Positions 51,921 to 62,210 are shown, counted from the stretch's first letter. The stretch is DNA of 64,000 nt from Acetobacteraceae bacterium (GCA_027482245.1 JAIXWG010000031.1:1-64000), one strand, 5' to 3'. Notes: generated by a model not told the origin, from the sequence alone. A program made the numbers and translations.

Positions 51921-52643
51921 CTACGCCCCCGCCGCCCGCGCCATGACCAGGTAGTTCACGCCCAGGTCCCGGCTCTCCCGCCATCCTCCTGTCAGCGGGT
52001 CCATCGTCACCCCCGCGATGTTGGTCACCCGCAGCCCCGCGCGCTTCAGCCCGGCGCCGAGTTCCCCGGGCGTCACGAACATCCGCCAGTCATGGGTGCC
52101 CACGGGCAGCAGCCGCAGCAGGTATTCGGCGCCGAGCTTGGCCATCAGAAAGGACCGCGCCGTGCGGTTAAGCGTGGAGAGGAAGACCGGCCCCGCCGCC
52201 AACCCGGCCAGCGCGGCGTAGAAGGTTTCCCGGTCGTCCACATGCTCCACCACCTCCAGCGCCACGACGGCGTCGAAGCGCCGCCCCTCGGCCAGCAAAT
52301 CCTCCGGCCCGCCCTCCCGGTATTCGATGTCGAGCCCGCCGGCCGCGGCATGGGCCCGCGCCGCCGCCAGCGCTTCCGCCGCCCCATCCACCCCCGTCAC
52401 CCGCGCGCCGAACCGGGCAAAGGCCTCGGAGGCCAGGCCCGCGCCGCAGCCCACATCCAGCAGGGTCAGGCCGGACAGGTCACGCCCCGTCCGCCCATGG
52501 GCGCGGGCGATGCGCTCCGCGATCCAGCCCGTCCGCAGCGGGTTCATCCGGTGCAGCGGCTTCATCGGGCCGTTCGGGTCCCACCACCTTTCGGCCAGCG
52601 CGCCGAACTTCCGGATCTCCGCCTCGACCGCCGTGCCCGCCAT
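51921..52643 (-). CDS. ubiG: Ubiquinone biosynthesis O-methyltransferase
   Basis: 240 residues. Motifs of UbiG are complete: FGALAERWWDPNGPMKPLH at the N-terminus, SAM motif I LLDVGCGAGLASEAF, VTGVDGA, and VVALEVVEHVDD. Also FLSTLNRTARSFL and PVGTHDWRMFVTP. It methylates the ring hydroxyls of ubiquinone precursors. Divergent from lysC, a common alphaproteobacterial arrangement. Confidence 0.95.
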   Translation of the reverse strand: MAGTAVEAEIRKFGALAERWWDPNGPMKPLHRMNPLRTGWIAERIARAHGRTGRDLSGLTLLDVGCGAGLASEAFARFGARVTGVDGAAEALAAARAHAAAGGLDIEYREGGPEDLLAEGRRFDAVVALEVVEHVDDRETFYAALAGLAAGPVFLSTLNRTARSFLMAKLGAEYLLRLLPVGTHDWRMFVTPGELGAGLKRAGLRVTNIAGVTMDPLTGGWRESRDLGVNYLVMARAAGA

Positions 52644-52794
52644 CGCCGAACCCCCCGATGAAACCGCTGGTTACCATGGCGAGGTTGCCCGCCGGCCCGC
52701 CCCCCGTTATCTGTCCGCCCCCCGGCGGGGCGCAACGGGTCCACCCCGTCCGATCCGCTCCCAGGACCTCTCAGAACGGCATCCCCGACCGACC

Positions 52795-54039
52795 ATGGCC
52801 CGCATCGTGATGAAGTTCGGCGGCACCTCCGTCGCCGATCTCGACCGCATCCGCAACGTCGCCAACCGCGTGAAGCGGGAGGTCGAGGCCGGCCATGAGG
52901 TCGCCGTCGTCGTCTCCGCCATGGCCGGCACGACGAACCAGCTGGTGAAATGGTGCCAGGACCTCTCTCCCCTGCATGACGCCCGCGAATACGACGTGGT
53001 GGTCGCAACGGGCGAACAGGTGACCATCGGCCTGCTCGCCATCGCGCTGCAGACCGTGGGCGTCGAGGCGCGGTCCTGGCAGGGCTGGCAGATCCCCATC
53101 CTGACCGACCAGGCGCATGGCAAGGCGCGCGTCGAGAGCATCGACGGTTCCCTGCTGATCGAGCGCATGCAGGCCGGCCAGGTGCCCGTCATCGCCGGCT
53201 TCCAGGGGCTGGAGCCCAGCCGCAACCGCATCACCACGCTCGGCCGCGGCGGGTCGGACCTCTCCGCCGTCGCCATCGCCGCCGCCGTGAAGGCGGACCG
53301 TTGCGACATCTACACCGATGTGGACGGCGTCTACACGACCGACCCCCGCATCGTGCCCCGCGCCCGCAAGCTCGACCGCATTTCCTATGAGGAGATGCTG
53401 GAACTGGCCTCGGTCGGCGCCAAGGTATTGCAGACGCGCTCCGTGGAACTGGCCATGAAGCAGCGCGTGCGGGTGCAGGTGCTCTCCAGCTTCGAGGACA
53501 AGCCAGGCAGCCTGGTGGTTGACGAGGACGAAATCGTGGAACAGCCCATCGTGTCCGGCATCGCCTATTCCCGTGACGAGGCGAAGGTCACCCTCCGCCG
53601 CGTGCCGGACCGGCCCGGTGTCGCCGCCTCCGTCTTCGGCCCGCTCTCGGCCGCCAATGTGAATGTGGACATGATCGTCCAGAACATCGGCGCCGATGGC
53701 AGCACGGACATGACCTTCACGCTGGGCCGCACCGACCTGCCCCGCGCCCGCGACCTGCTGGAGAAGGAGAAGGCCGCGATCGGGTTCGAGGCGATGATCG
53801 CCGACCCGGACGTCGCCAAGATCAGCGTCGTCGGCATCGGCATGCGGACGCACGCCGGCGTCGCCACGACCATGTTCAAGACGCTGTCGGAGAAGGGGAT
53901 CAACATCCAGGTGATCTCCACCAGCGAGATCAAGGTCAGCGTGCTGATCCCGGCCGACTACACCGAACTCGCGGTGCGCGCGCTGCACACCGCCTATGGG
54001 CTGGACGGGCCCGAGCCTGCCCGCCGCGGCGAGGGCTGA
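52795..54039 (+). CDS. lysC: Aspartate kinase
   Basis: 414 residues. The kinase domain starts [18 protein letters not shown], contains [15 protein letters not shown] and [13 protein letters not shown]. Two ACT regulatory domains follow (about 265-410; [20 protein letters not shown] and [18 protein letters not shown]). It makes aspartyl phosphate for Lys, Thr and Met synthesis and is likely feedback-inhibited. ATG 52795 is the conserved start; the upstream open frame is antisense to ubiG. Confidence 0.96.
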   Translation: MARIVMKFGGTSVADLDRIRNVANRVKREVEAGHEVAVVVSAMAGTTNQLVKWCQDLSPLHDAREYDVVVATGEQVTIGLLAIALQTVGVEARSWQGWQIPILTDQAHGKARVESIDGSLLIERMQAGQVPVIAGFQGLEPSRNRITTLGRGGSDLSAVAIAAAVKADRCDIYTDVDGVYTTDPRIVPRARKLDRISYEEMLELASVGAKVLQTRSVELAMKQRVRVQVLSSFEDKPGSLVVDEDEIVEQPIVSGIAYSRDEAKVTLRRVPDRPGVAASVFGPLSAANVNVDMIVQNIGADGSTDMTFTLGRTDLPRARDLLEKEKAAIGFEAMIADPDVAKISVVGIGMRTHAGVATTMFKTLSEKGINIQVISTSEIKVSVLIPADYTELAVRALHTAYGLDGPEPARRGEG

Positions 54040-54043
54040 GACA

Positions 54044-55090
54044 ATGGACGCGCTCCCCCCCCAGGCTCCGCCGGCCGAGGCGCTTGCGCGGCTCGATTCC
54101 CTGATGGCCCGAGGCGCCGCCTTCTTCGGCACGCGCTACGCCATCATGGGCGGCGCCATGTCCTGGGTGAGCGAGCGCAACCTGGTCGCCGCGCTGTCCA
54201 ATGCCGGCGCCTTCGGCGTCATCGCCTGCGGGGCGATGGAACCGGACCGGCTCGCGCAAGAAATCCAAGGCACGCAGGCGCTGACGCAGAAGCCGTTCGG
54301 CGTGAACCTTATCACTATGCACCCCAGGCTGGACCAGCTGGTCCAGACCTGCCTCGACCACAAGGTCGGCCACATCGTCTTCGCCGGCGGCATCCCGCCG
54401 GGCGCCGCCATCAAGGCGGCCAAGGATGGCGGCGCCAAGGTGGTGTGCTTCGCGCCCGCGCTGGCACTCGCGAAAAAGCTCATCCGCTCCGGCGCCGATG
54501 CGCTGGTGATCGAGGGCGCGGAGGCCGGCGGCCATATCGGCCCCGTCTCGCTGACGGTGCTGGCGCAGGAGATCCTGCCCTTCATCCGCGACGTCCCCGT
54601 CTTCGTCGCCGGCGGCATCGGGCGGGGGGAGGCGATCCTCTCCTACCTCGAGATGGGCGCGGCCGGCGCGCAGCTCGGCACGCGCTTCGTCTGCGCCACC
54701 GAATCGATCGCCCATCCGAACTTCAAGCGCGCCTTCATCCGCGGCGCCGCGCGGGATGCGCTGCCGACGGTGCAGCTCGATGAGCGCTTCCCCGTCATCC
54801 CCGTCCGCGCGCTGCAGAACGGCGGCACCAAGCGCTTCCTGGAACACCAGGCGGAGACGATCCGCCGCTTCCTGGCAGGCGAGGTCGAGAAGGCCGCGGC
54901 CCAGCTCGACATCGAGCATTTCTGGGCCGGCGCGCTGCGCCGTGCCGTCATGGATGGCGATGTGGAGAACGGGTCCCTGATGGCCGGGCAGAGCGTCGGC
55001 ATGGTCACGCGGGAGCAGCCCGCGGCGGAGATCGTGCAGGAGCTGGTCTGGCAGGCGGCCGCGGCCATCGCGGCGCGCCAGGCGGCCTGA
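54044..55090 (+). CDS. Nitronate monooxygenase / NPD-like FMN protein
   Basis: 348 residues, FMN TIM barrel. It has FGTRYAIMGGAMSWVSERNLVAALSNAGAFG, the conserved EGAEAGGHIGP and VFVAGGIGRGE. Also GAQLGTRFVCATES. The family oxidises nitronates or reduces quinones/enoyl substrates. It follows lysC by four bases and is probably co-transcribed. Confidence 0.88.
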   Translation: MDALPPQAPPAEALARLDSLMARGAAFFGTRYAIMGGAMSWVSERNLVAALSNAGAFGVIACGAMEPDRLAQEIQGTQALTQKPFGVNLITMHPRLDQLVQTCLDHKVGHIVFAGGIPPGAAIKAAKDGGAKVVCFAPALALAKKLIRSGADALVIEGAEAGGHIGPVSLTVLAQEILPFIRDVPVFVAGGIGRGEAILSYLEMGAAGAQLGTRFVCATESIAHPNFKRAFIRGAARDALPTVQLDERFPVIPVRALQNGGTKRFLEHQAETIRRFLAGEVEKAAAQLDIEHFWAGALRRAVMDGDVENGSLMAGQSVGMVTREQPAAEIVQELVWQAAAAIAARQAA

Positions 55091-55182
55091 CCGCGACGAT
55101 ATCCTGACAGCTGCATGACGCGCGCCGTCCCGCGCGTGATTCGGTTTGCGGCCTCCGCGGTCGCGCGCTAGGTGTCCATGCC

Positions 55183-56196
55183 GTGCCCTACGATCTGAAG
55201 CGCATCCCCCGAAAGCCCGACTCCACCGGCGCAGAGGCCGCGCGGGTGGGCGAGGAACTCCGCGACTCCCGCCTGGCCCTCGGCCTGTCGGTGGAGGAGA
55301 TGGCGGTCCGCCTCCGCATCCGCCGTCCCTATCTGGAAGCGCTGGAGGAAGGCCGCATCGCGGACCTGCCCGGTGCCGCCTATGCGGTCGGCTTCGTGCG
55401 CACCTATTCGGTGGCGCTCGGGCTCGACGCCGATGAGATGGTGCGCCGCTTCCGCGACCTCTCCGGCGCCGCGGTGACGCGCAAGACGACCCTCGTCTTC
55501 CCGGAACCCGTGCCGGAACGCGGCATGCCCGCGGGCGGCGTGATCGGCATCGGCGCGGTCATCGCGATCGGCGCCTATGTCGCCTGGTTCAACTGGACGG
55601 GTGGCGGCAACCGCACGGTCGATGTGGTGCCGCCCGTGCCGCCGCGCCTGGAGGCTGCCGCGGAACAGGGCCGCGCCCAGCTGCCTGGCGCGCGCGATGC
55701 CACGGGGCCGCTGCCGCTTTCCGCCCTGCCGCCGCCCGGCGGGATCAACGCACCGGGGGCGAACACCGCCGCCCAGGCCGCGACCGTGCCGGCCGCGCCG
55801 CCGCCGCCCGTCGTCGCCCCGGCGCCGCCCGCGCCGCCGCCGCCCCTCATCGCCGGGCTGCCGGAAGGCACGAAGGTCGCGCTCCGCGCCCGCGCCAACA
55901 GCGGCGAGAACGGCGTCTGGCTGCAGGTGCGGGACCCCCGCAACGGCCAGGTCCTGCTGAACCGCGTGCTGCGCGCCGGCGAACACTGGCCCGTGCCGGT
56001 GCGGGATGGCCTGCTGCTGGATACCGGCCGCGCCGATGCGCTGGAGATCGTGGTGGAGAACACCCTCTCCCCGGCGCTGGAGGGCATCATCGGCGTCCGC
56101 CGCAACGTGTCCCTCGACCCCGACCGCCTGCGCCAGCGCCTGGTCCCGGCCACCGCCAGCAACGCGCCGCCGCCCGCGACCATCCGCACGAACTGA
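55183..56196 (+). CDS. RodZ-like helix-turn-helix membrane protein
   Basis: 337 residues. The N-terminal HTH_25 domain (about 18-90: VGEELRDSRLALGLSVEEMA, PYLEALEEG, AYAVGFVRTYS) is followed by one membrane helix (about 117-137). A Pro/Ala-rich periplasmic linker and a C-terminal DUF4115-type domain complete it. RodZ links MreB to the cell-wall machinery. The start is a GTG. It is next to ispG, as in many proteobacteria. Confidence 0.88.
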   Translation: MPYDLKRIPRKPDSTGAEAARVGEELRDSRLALGLSVEEMAVRLRIRRPYLEALEEGRIADLPGAAYAVGFVRTYSVALGLDADEMVRRFRDLSGAAVTRKTTLVFPEPVPERGMPAGGVIGIGAVIAIGAYVAWFNWTGGGNRTVDVVPPVPPRLEAAAEQGRAQLPGARDATGPLPLSALPPPGGINAPGANTAAQAATVPAAPPPPVVAPAPPAPPPPLIAGLPEGTKVALRARANSGENGVWLQVRDPRNGQVLLNRVLRAGEHWPVPVRDGLLLDTGRADALEIVVENTLSPALEGIIGVRRNVSLDPDRLRQRLVPATASNAPPPATIRTN

Positions 56197-56276
56197 CGGC
56201 CCGCCGCTTCCCCCTGTGATCCCGGCCCCCGGCACCCTATGCTTGGGGCCAAGGAACCAGGGACCACGGACGCAGC

Positions 56277-57416
56277 ATGGCCTATCGCCCCTACCAGCAG
56301 ATCGCCCGCCGCAAGTCGCGGCTGATCCATGTGGGCAAGGTCCCGGTCGGGGGCGACAGCCCCATCACCGTCCAGACCATGACCAACACGCCGACCGAGG
56401 ACGCCAAGGCGACGATCGAGCAGATCCGCCGCTGCGAACTCGCCGGCGTGGACATCGTCCGCGTCTCCGTCCCCACCGAGGAAGCGACCGCCGCGCTGGC
56501 CGAGATCGTGCGGGAGGTGAACGTCCCGATCGTCGCCGACATCCACTTCCACTACCGCCGCGCCATCGAGGCCGCCGAGGCCGGCGCCGCCTGCCTCCGC
56601 ATCAATCCCGGCAATATCGGGTCGAAGGAGCGGGTGAAGGAGGTCGTGAAGGCCGCCCGCGACCATGGCTGCTCCATCCGCATCGGCGTGAATGCCGGCA
56701 GCCTGGAGAAGCACCTGTTGGAGAAGTACGGGGAGCCCAACCCGGATGCGCTGGTCGAAAGCGCGCTGTGGCACGCCGACCACCTCCTCCAGGAAGGCTT
56801 CGACAATTTCAAGATCAGCGTGAAGGCGTCCGACGTCTTCCTGGCGGTCGCCGCCTACCAGCAGCTGGCGGAGGCCTGCGACCATCCCCTGCATATCGGC
56901 ATCACGGAGGCGGGCGGCCGCCGCGCCGGCACGGTGAAGTCGGCCATCGGGCTCGGCTCGCTGCTCTGGGCCGGGATCGGCGACACCGTCCGCGTCTCCC
57001 TGAGCGCGGAGCCGGAGGAGGAGGTCTCGGTCGGCTGGGAACTGCTGAAGTCGCTCCACATCCGCCACCGCGGCGTGAAGGTCATCTCCTGCCCCTCCTG
57101 CGCCCGGCAGGGCTTCGACGTGATCCGCACGGTGGAGAAGCTGGAGGAGCGCCTGGCCCATATCGACCAGCCCATCAGCCTCAGCATCATCGGCTGCGTG
57201 GTGAACGGGCCCGGGGAGGCGCTGATGACCGATATCGGCCTGACCGGCGGCGGCGCCGGCACCCACATGGTCTATGGCATGGGCAAGACCAGCCACACGG
57301 TGCGGACCGAGGAGATGGTCGAGCACATCGTGGGCCTGGTGGAGGCCCGCGCGGACGCCATGAAGGCGGCCAAGGCCGCCGAGGCCCAGGCCGCCGAGCA
57401 GCAGGCCGCCGAGTAA
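56277..57416 (+). CDS. ispG: 4-hydroxy-3-methylbut-2-enyl diphosphate synthase
   Basis: 379 residues. It has [16 protein letters not shown] near the N-terminus, [20 protein letters not shown] and the 4Fe-4S ligands in [12 protein letters not shown] with the third Cys in [12 protein letters not shown]. It catalyses the sixth step of the MEP isoprenoid pathway. The last 20 residues are an Ala/Gln/Glu-rich tail. Confidence 0.96.
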   Translation: MAYRPYQQIARRKSRLIHVGKVPVGGDSPITVQTMTNTPTEDAKATIEQIRRCELAGVDIVRVSVPTEEATAALAEIVREVNVPIVADIHFHYRRAIEAAEAGAACLRINPGNIGSKERVKEVVKAARDHGCSIRIGVNAGSLEKHLLEKYGEPNPDALVESALWHADHLLQEGFDNFKISVKASDVFLAVAAYQQLAEACDHPLHIGITEAGGRRAGTVKSAIGLGSLLWAGIGDTVRVSLSAEPEEEVSVGWELLKSLHIRHRGVKVISCPSCARQGFDVIRTVEKLEERLAHIDQPISLSIIGCVVNGPGEALMTDIGLTGGGAGTHMVYGMGKTSHTVRTEEMVEHIVGLVEARADAMKAAKAAEAQAAEQQAAE

Positions 57417-57419
57417 CCC

Positions 57420-57737
57420 GTGCACCCGGAGATCCTCCGCCACCGCGACGCCATCGCGGCGCTCTGCCGCCGCTTCGGCGTGACGCGGCTGGAGGTCTTC
57501 GGATCGGCGGCCCGCGGCGACGATTTCGACCCGGCGCGGAGCGACGTGGACCTGCTGGTGGAGTTCACACCCGAGGCCCGCTTCGACTTCGCCGCCTTCG
57601 CCGCCCTGAAGGATGCGCTGGAGGCGCTGTTCGGGCGCGAGGTGGACCTGATCGACCGGCCCGCCATCGAGAAGAGCCACAACCCCATCCGCCGCGCCAC
57701 CATCCTGGGTGACGCCCAACTCGTCTTCGCGTCGTGA
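57420..57737 (+). CDS. MntA-like nucleotidyltransferase antitoxin
   Basis: 105 residues. The minimal nucleotidyltransferase motif GSAARGDDFDPARSDVDLLVEF spans about residues 27-48 and holds the two catalytic Asp. In MNT-HEPN modules MntA transfers AMP to the HepT toxin and inactivates it. GTG start three bases after ispG; its stop overlaps the next GTG (GTGA). The frame is intact. Confidence 0.87.
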   Translation: MHPEILRHRDAIAALCRRFGVTRLEVFGSAARGDDFDPARSDVDLLVEFTPEARFDFAAFAALKDALEALFGREVDLIDRPAIEKSHNPIRRATILGDAQLVFAS

Positions 57738-58090
57738 CGCGGGGCCCCAAGGATGACGCGGCGCTGCTGCGCGACATGGTCAAGGCCGCGAACGCGGCGC
57801 TGCGCTTCGCCGAGGGACTCGACGAGGCTGCCTTCCTCGCCAGCGAACTCCATCAGGAAGCCATCGCCCGTGTCGTCGGCGTCGTCGGTGAATCGGCCTG
57901 GCGGATGACCGCGGCGTTCTAGGCTGCCCACCCGGATGTTCCCTGGCAGGCCATGGCCGGCATGCGGCACCGGATCGTGCACGAGTATCCCGACGTCGAT
58001 CCCGAGATCGTCTGGCGCGTCGTGACCCATGAACTGCGTCCGCTGCTGGAGCGCCTGCTGCCCCTGATCGGCCGCGACGACACGCCCTGA
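57734..58090 (+). pseudogene. HepT/HEPN toxin, broken by in-frame TAG
   Basis: A 118-codon frame from GTG 57734 to TGA 58088-58090 is cut by one TAG at 57920-57922. Before it: KDDAALLRDMVKAANAALRF and ARVVGVVGESAWRMTAAF. After it: AAHPDVPWQAMAGMRHRIVH, EYPDVDPEIVW and more. The HEPN RNase motif R-x4-H (RHRIVH) lies after the stop, so the translated 62-residue product lacks the active site. All other codons are intact. Confidence 0.87.
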
Positions 58091-58162
58091 ACCCGCGCCT
58101 CTTGCCCCAACCCGCGCCAAGCGCCCCTTGCTCCCACGCGCCACAGGCGCGATACGCCCCCC

Positions 58163-59410
58163 ATGGCCAGCACCCCCCTCCAGCCCGTCCGCGGCACCCG
58201 TGACCTGATCGGCGAGGAGCACCGCCGGCATCATCACGTCATCACCACGGCGCGCCGGATCACCGGCCTCTACGGCTTCGAGGAATGGGCGACGCCGATC
58301 TTCGAGGACACGCGCGTCTTCGCCCGCTCCCTCGGCGAGACCTCCGACGTCGTCTCCAAGGAGATGTATTCCTTCACCGACCGCGGCGGCGATTCCATCA
58401 CGCTGCGGCCGGAGAACACGGCCGGCGTCTGCCGCGCCCTCGTCACCAACGGCCTGACTCAGTCGAACCTGCCCCGGAAGGTCTTCTACGCCGGCCCGAT
58501 GTTCCGCTACGAGCGGCCGCAGAAGGGCCGCTACCGGCAGTTCCACCAGATCGGCGCGGAGATCCTGGGCGCGGCGGAGCCGCTGGCCGATGCGGAGGTC
58601 ATCGCCGCCGGCTGGAACATCCTCCAGGACCTCGGCATCAGCGATGGCGTGGTGCTGGAGATCAACACGCTGGGCGACGCCGAAAGCCGCGACGCCTACC
58701 GCGCGGCCCTCGTCGCCCACTTCACCGCCCACAAGGACAGCCTGTCCGAGGACAGCCGCATCCGGCTCGAGAAGAACCCGATGCGCATCCTGGACAGCAA
58801 GGATGAGGGCGACCGCCGCATCGTCGCGACGGCCCCCACCATCCAGCCCTTCCTGACATCAGCCGCCTCGGCCTTCTTCGCCGCCGTGCTGAAGCACCTC
58901 GAAACCCTGGGCGTGCCGACGCGGGAGAACCCCCGCATCGTCCGGGGCCTCGACTACTACAGCCACACCGCCTTCGAATTCGTGACGGACCGCCTCGGCG
59001 CCCAGGGCACCGTCATGGCCGGTGGCCGCTATGACGGGCTGGTCGAGGAGATGGGCGGCCCCGCCACCCCCTCCGTCGGCTGGGCCGCGGGCGTCGAACG
59101 CCTCTCGATGCTGCTGGCGCAGAACCCCGCCGCGCCCCGCCCCGTCGCCGTCATCCCGGTGGCGGAGGCGCAGGAAGCCGCTGCCATCGCGCTGACGCAG
59201 CAGCTGCGCCAGGCCGGCGTGACGGCGGAGATCGGCTACAAGGGCAACCTCAAGCGCCGGATGGAACGCGCCAACAAGCTCGGCGCCCGCGCCGCGCTGA
59301 TCCTGGGGGAGGATGAGGTGGCGCAGGGCGTCGTGCAGCTCCGCGACCTCGATGCCGGCACCCAGGACCGCATCACCGCGGCGGAGGCCGTGGCCAGGCT
59401 GCGAGGATGA
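58163..59410 (+). CDS. hisS: Histidyl-tRNA synthetase
   Basis: 415 residues, class II synthetase. It has [14 protein letters not shown] at the start, motif 2 [18 protein letters not shown] and the His-specific [13 protein letters not shown]. Motif 3 region is [16 protein letters not shown], followed by a C-terminal anticodon-binding domain. Its stop overlaps prfA (ATGA). Confidence 0.97.
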   Translation: MASTPLQPVRGTRDLIGEEHRRHHHVITTARRITGLYGFEEWATPIFEDTRVFARSLGETSDVVSKEMYSFTDRGGDSITLRPENTAGVCRALVTNGLTQSNLPRKVFYAGPMFRYERPQKGRYRQFHQIGAEILGAAEPLADAEVIAAGWNILQDLGISDGVVLEINTLGDAESRDAYRAALVAHFTAHKDSLSEDSRIRLEKNPMRILDSKDEGDRRIVATAPTIQPFLTSAASAFFAAVLKHLETLGVPTRENPRIVRGLDYYSHTAFEFVTDRLGAQGTVMAGGRYDGLVEEMGGPATPSVGWAAGVERLSMLLAQNPAAPRPVAVIPVAEAQEAAAIALTQQLRQAGVTAEIGYKGNLKRRMERANKLGARAALILGEDEVAQGVVQLRDLDAGTQDRITAAEAVARLRG

Positions 59411-60462
59411 GCCTTCCCCAGAAGCTGGACCGCCTGCTCTCCCGCGCCGAGGAGATCCGCCACCAGCTCAACACCGCGGACGGCGCGCAGGTCGGCGCGC
59501 TGTCGAAGGAGCTGTCGGAGCTCGAGCCGCTGGTCGAGAAGGTGCAGGAATACCGCGCCACCGAAAGGGGGCGCGATGAGGCCGAGGCCATGCTCGGCGA
59601 CCCGGAGCTGCGCGAGCTGGCGGAGCCCGAATACTTCGCGCTGCGCGACCGCCTGCCGGTGCTCGAGCGTGAGATCCGCCTCATGCTCCTGCCGCGCGAC
59701 GCCGCGGACCAGGGCAACGCGATCCTGGAAATCCGCCCCGCCGCCGGCGGCGACGAGGCCGCGCTCTTCGCCGCCGAACTCTTCGGCGCCTACCAGCGCT
59801 ACGCCGCCACCCAGGGCTGGCGGTTCGAGGTACTGGAGTATGACGAGGGCGAACTCGGCGGCGTGAAGGGCGCGACCGCGACGGTGGAGGGCCGCGGCGT
59901 CTTTGCCCGCCTGAAGTTCGAATCCGGCGTCCACCGCGTGCAGCGCGTGCCCGCGACCGAATCCCAGGGCCGCATCCACACCTCCACCGTGACCGTCGCC
60001 GTGATGGCGGAGGCCGAGGAGGTGGACGTCCAGATTAAAGAGAGCGACCTCCGCATCGACACCTACCGCGCGAGCGGCGCCGGCGGCCAGCACGTCAACA
60101 AGACGGACAGCGCGGTGCGCATCACCCACATCCCGACCGGGACGGTGGTGGCGATGCAGGAGGAGCGGAGCCAGCACAAGAACCGCGCCAAGGCCATGAA
60201 GGTGCTGCGCGCCCGCATCTACGACGCGCAGCGCAACCGCCTGGACAGTGCCCGCGCCGCCGACCGCAAGTCCCAGGTCGGCACCGGCGACAGGTCTGAG
60301 CGCATCCGCACCTACAACTTCCCCCAGGGCCGCGTGACCGACCACCGCATCGGCCTGACGCTGCACAAGATCGACCGCGTCATGCAGGGCGAGTTCGACG
60401 AGATCATCGGCGCCCTGACCGCCGAGGACGAGGCCGCCCGCCTGGCCGCCGAGGCCGAATGA
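59407..60462 (+). CDS. prfA: Peptide chain release factor 1
   Basis: 351 residues. The stop-codon reading tripeptide PAT is at residues 182-184 and the catalytic GGQ at 226-228 ([16 protein letters not shown]). It therefore reads UAA and UAG. It is coupled to hisS by a 4-base overlap and followed by prmC, which methylates the GGQ glutamine. Confidence 0.97.
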   Translation: MSLPQKLDRLLSRAEEIRHQLNTADGAQVGALSKELSELEPLVEKVQEYRATERGRDEAEAMLGDPELRELAEPEYFALRDRLPVLEREIRLMLLPRDAADQGNAILEIRPAAGGDEAALFAAELFGAYQRYAATQGWRFEVLEYDEGELGGVKGATATVEGRGVFARLKFESGVHRVQRVPATESQGRIHTSTVTVAVMAEAEEVDVQIKESDLRIDTYRASGAGGQHVNKTDSAVRITHIPTGTVVAMQEERSQHKNRAKAMKVLRARIYDAQRNRLDSARAADRKSQVGTGDRSERIRTYNFPQGRVTDHRIGLTLHKIDRVMQGEFDEIIGALTAEDEAARLAAEAE

Positions 60463-60473
60463 AGCACCGCTTG

Positions 60474-60520
60474 AAAGCCCTCTTCCCCCTGCGGGGGGAG
60501 AGGGTTGGGTGAGGGGGGCT
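60474..60520. repeat. GC palindromic repeat, family A, copy 4
   Basis: AAAGCCCTCTTCCCCC, GCGGGGGGAGAGGG and TTGGGTGAGGGGGG between prfA and prmC. Its GAGGGGGG end lies just upstream of the prmC ATG and can act as the ribosome binding site. Confidence 0.85.
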
Positions 60521-60528
60521 TTCCCGCC

Positions 60529-61434
60529 ATGAACTGCCCCCCCGGCAGCACGGTCGGCGCCTATCTCTGCCAGGCCGGCCAGGTGCTGCGCGCCGCCGCC
60601 ATCGACCAGCCCCGCTTCGAGGCGCGTCTCCTCCTCGCCCATGCCATGGGCACCACCCAGGACGCCCTGCTCCGCGACCCCCGCGCGGAAGTCGCGGAAG
60701 CTGCCGCTACCCGCTTCGGGGAAGCGCTGAAGCAGCGCCTGGACCACGTCCCGGTCGCCCATATCCTCGGCCGGCAGGGCTTCTGGACGCTCGACCTCGC
60801 CGTCTCCCCGGCCACGCTCATCCCGCGCCCCGACAGCGAATCGCTGGTGGAGGCGGCGCTGGAGGCCTTCCCGGACCCGGCGCGCCCGCTCCGCGTCCTG
60901 GACCTCGGCACCGGCACCGGCGCGCTGCTGCTGGCCGTGCTCGCGGAACGGCCCGCCGCCTTCGGCATCGGGGTGGACCGCAGCCCGGAGGCCGCGGCGC
61001 TGGCCGCCCGCAACGCCCACGACAACGGCCTGGCGGACCGCAGCGCCTTCCTGGCCGGGGACTGGGCCGCGGCACTCAACAGCCGCTTCGACCTGGTGCT
61101 GTCGAACCCCCCCTATATCGAGCGTGATGCCATCCCGGCCCTGATGCCGGATGTCGCGCGGCATGAACCAGCCCTCGCGCTGGATGGCGGGCCGGACGGG
61201 CTCGACGCCTATCGCGCCATCGCCGCCGCGCTGCCCTTCCTGCTGGCCCCCGGCGGAGTCGCGATCCTGGAACTCGGCCAGGGGCAGCGGGCGGCGGTGG
61301 AGGGCCTGGCCCGCGCGGCCGGGCTGGAACCCGCGGGATGCCGCGCCGACCTCGGCGGGATCGACCGCGCCCTGGTCCTCGGGAAAGACCACATCGCGAA
61401 AAAACCGTTTGTCGCGCCCTCGGCGGCGCACTAG
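60529..61434 (+). CDS. prmC: Release factor glutamine methyltransferase
   Basis: 301 residues. An N-terminal helical domain precedes the SAM-binding motif LDLGTGTGALLLAVL and the substrate motif LSNPPYIE. It methylates Gln of the GGQ motif in RF1 and RF2, consistent with prfA just upstream. ATG 60529 is preceded by the GAGGGGGG of the repeat. Confidence 0.95.
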   Translation: MNCPPGSTVGAYLCQAGQVLRAAAIDQPRFEARLLLAHAMGTTQDALLRDPRAEVAEAAATRFGEALKQRLDHVPVAHILGRQGFWTLDLAVSPATLIPRPDSESLVEAALEAFPDPARPLRVLDLGTGTGALLLAVLAERPAAFGIGVDRSPEAAALAARNAHDNGLADRSAFLAGDWAAALNSRFDLVLSNPPYIERDAIPALMPDVARHEPALALDGGPDGLDAYRAIAAALPFLLAPGGVAILELGQGQRAAVEGLARAAGLEPAGCRADLGGIDRALVLGKDHIAKKPFVAPSAAH

Positions 61435-61628
61435 GTTGGCCCCGCGGCCCGGGATGCCTTTGCGCGCCCCGGCACCGCCGGCAGAAGCGGCCGGGCGAGG
61501 GTGGACGGGGGCCATTGGCCCGGTTCCAGCCGCCGGCGTGCCGCGATGACGCAACCCGAAGATGCCGCGTTCCCGGTCGGGGCCTTCCCGCACGGCGGCG
61601 CGATTGCGAGACGGCGAACGCCATACCA
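61435..61628. other. Intergenic, no gene seen
   Basis: About 190 bases between prmC and the DUF4167 gene, GC-rich, without recognisable coding sequence or a clear terminator. A promoter for the DUF4167 gene is expected here but could not be identified. Confidence 0.4.
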
Positions 61629-62201
61629 ATGAACATGAAGCGCATGCGCGGCCGCGGCGGCAACCGCCACGGGGGCGGAGGTGGCGGCGGCGGCGGTCCG
61701 TACCGCCAGGGCGGCGGCGGCGGCGGCGGCGGTGGGGGAGGCGGTGGCGGCGGCCATCAGCCGATGAACCGCAACCACGTCTTCGACAGCAACGGCCCCG
61801 ACATGCGCCTGCGCGGCACCGCCCAGCAGCTGTTCGAGAAGTATCTCCAGCTCGGCCGGGACGCGACCAGCGCCAGCGACCGCGTCATGGCGGAAAGCTA
61901 CTTCCAGCACGCGGAACACTACTTCCGCATCCTGAACGCGATGAGCCAGGCGGCCCAGGCGCAGGGCGGCCCGCCCCAGCACCAGCAGCGCCGCTACCAG
62001 AACGGCCCGGACCAGGACGGCGGCGGCGGCGAAGGCAATGGCGACCAGCCCGACCTGAACCGCAACGAGGCCAACCTGGCCCAGCAGATCCACGCTCCCC
62101 AATACGGCAACGGCCATGCGGACCGCGGCAACGGCATGGACCAGGACGACCAGGGCGAGCCCCGCGACCGCGATCGCGACCGGGACCAGCGCGAGGGCTG
62201 A
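61629..62201 (+). CDS. DUF4167 protein with polyglycine tracts
   Basis: 190 residues. Starts MNMKRMRGRGG, then Gly-rich runs (about 16-41, up to 15 Gly in a row) and the conserved DUF4167 core DSNGPDMRLRGTAQQLFEKY, LGRDATSASDRV and ESYFQHAEHYFRI. The C-terminal part is disordered, ending in Asp/Arg repeats. It is found after prmC in many Alphaproteobacteria and may bind RNA; function unproven. Confidence 0.92.
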   Translation: MNMKRMRGRGGNRHGGGGGGGGGPYRQGGGGGGGGGGGGGGGHQPMNRNHVFDSNGPDMRLRGTAQQLFEKYLQLGRDATSASDRVMAESYFQHAEHYFRILNAMSQAAQAQGGPPQHQQRRYQNGPDQDGGGGEGNGDQPDLNRNEANLAQQIHAPQYGNGHADRGNGMDQDDQGEPRDRDRDRDQREG

Positions 62202-62210
62202 ACCGACCCT

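Noticed and set aside
5582..58090. Genome-wide recoding of TAG as a sense codon
   Set aside because: TAG is the terminal stop of many intact genes here (for example 1888, 4677, 18919, 19842, 23903) and RF1 is present with intact PAT and GGQ motifs.
61680..61752. GGC/GGT-rich tract as a microsatellite outside genes
   Set aside because: It is the polyglycine coding part of the DUF4167 gene, in frame and typical of that family.
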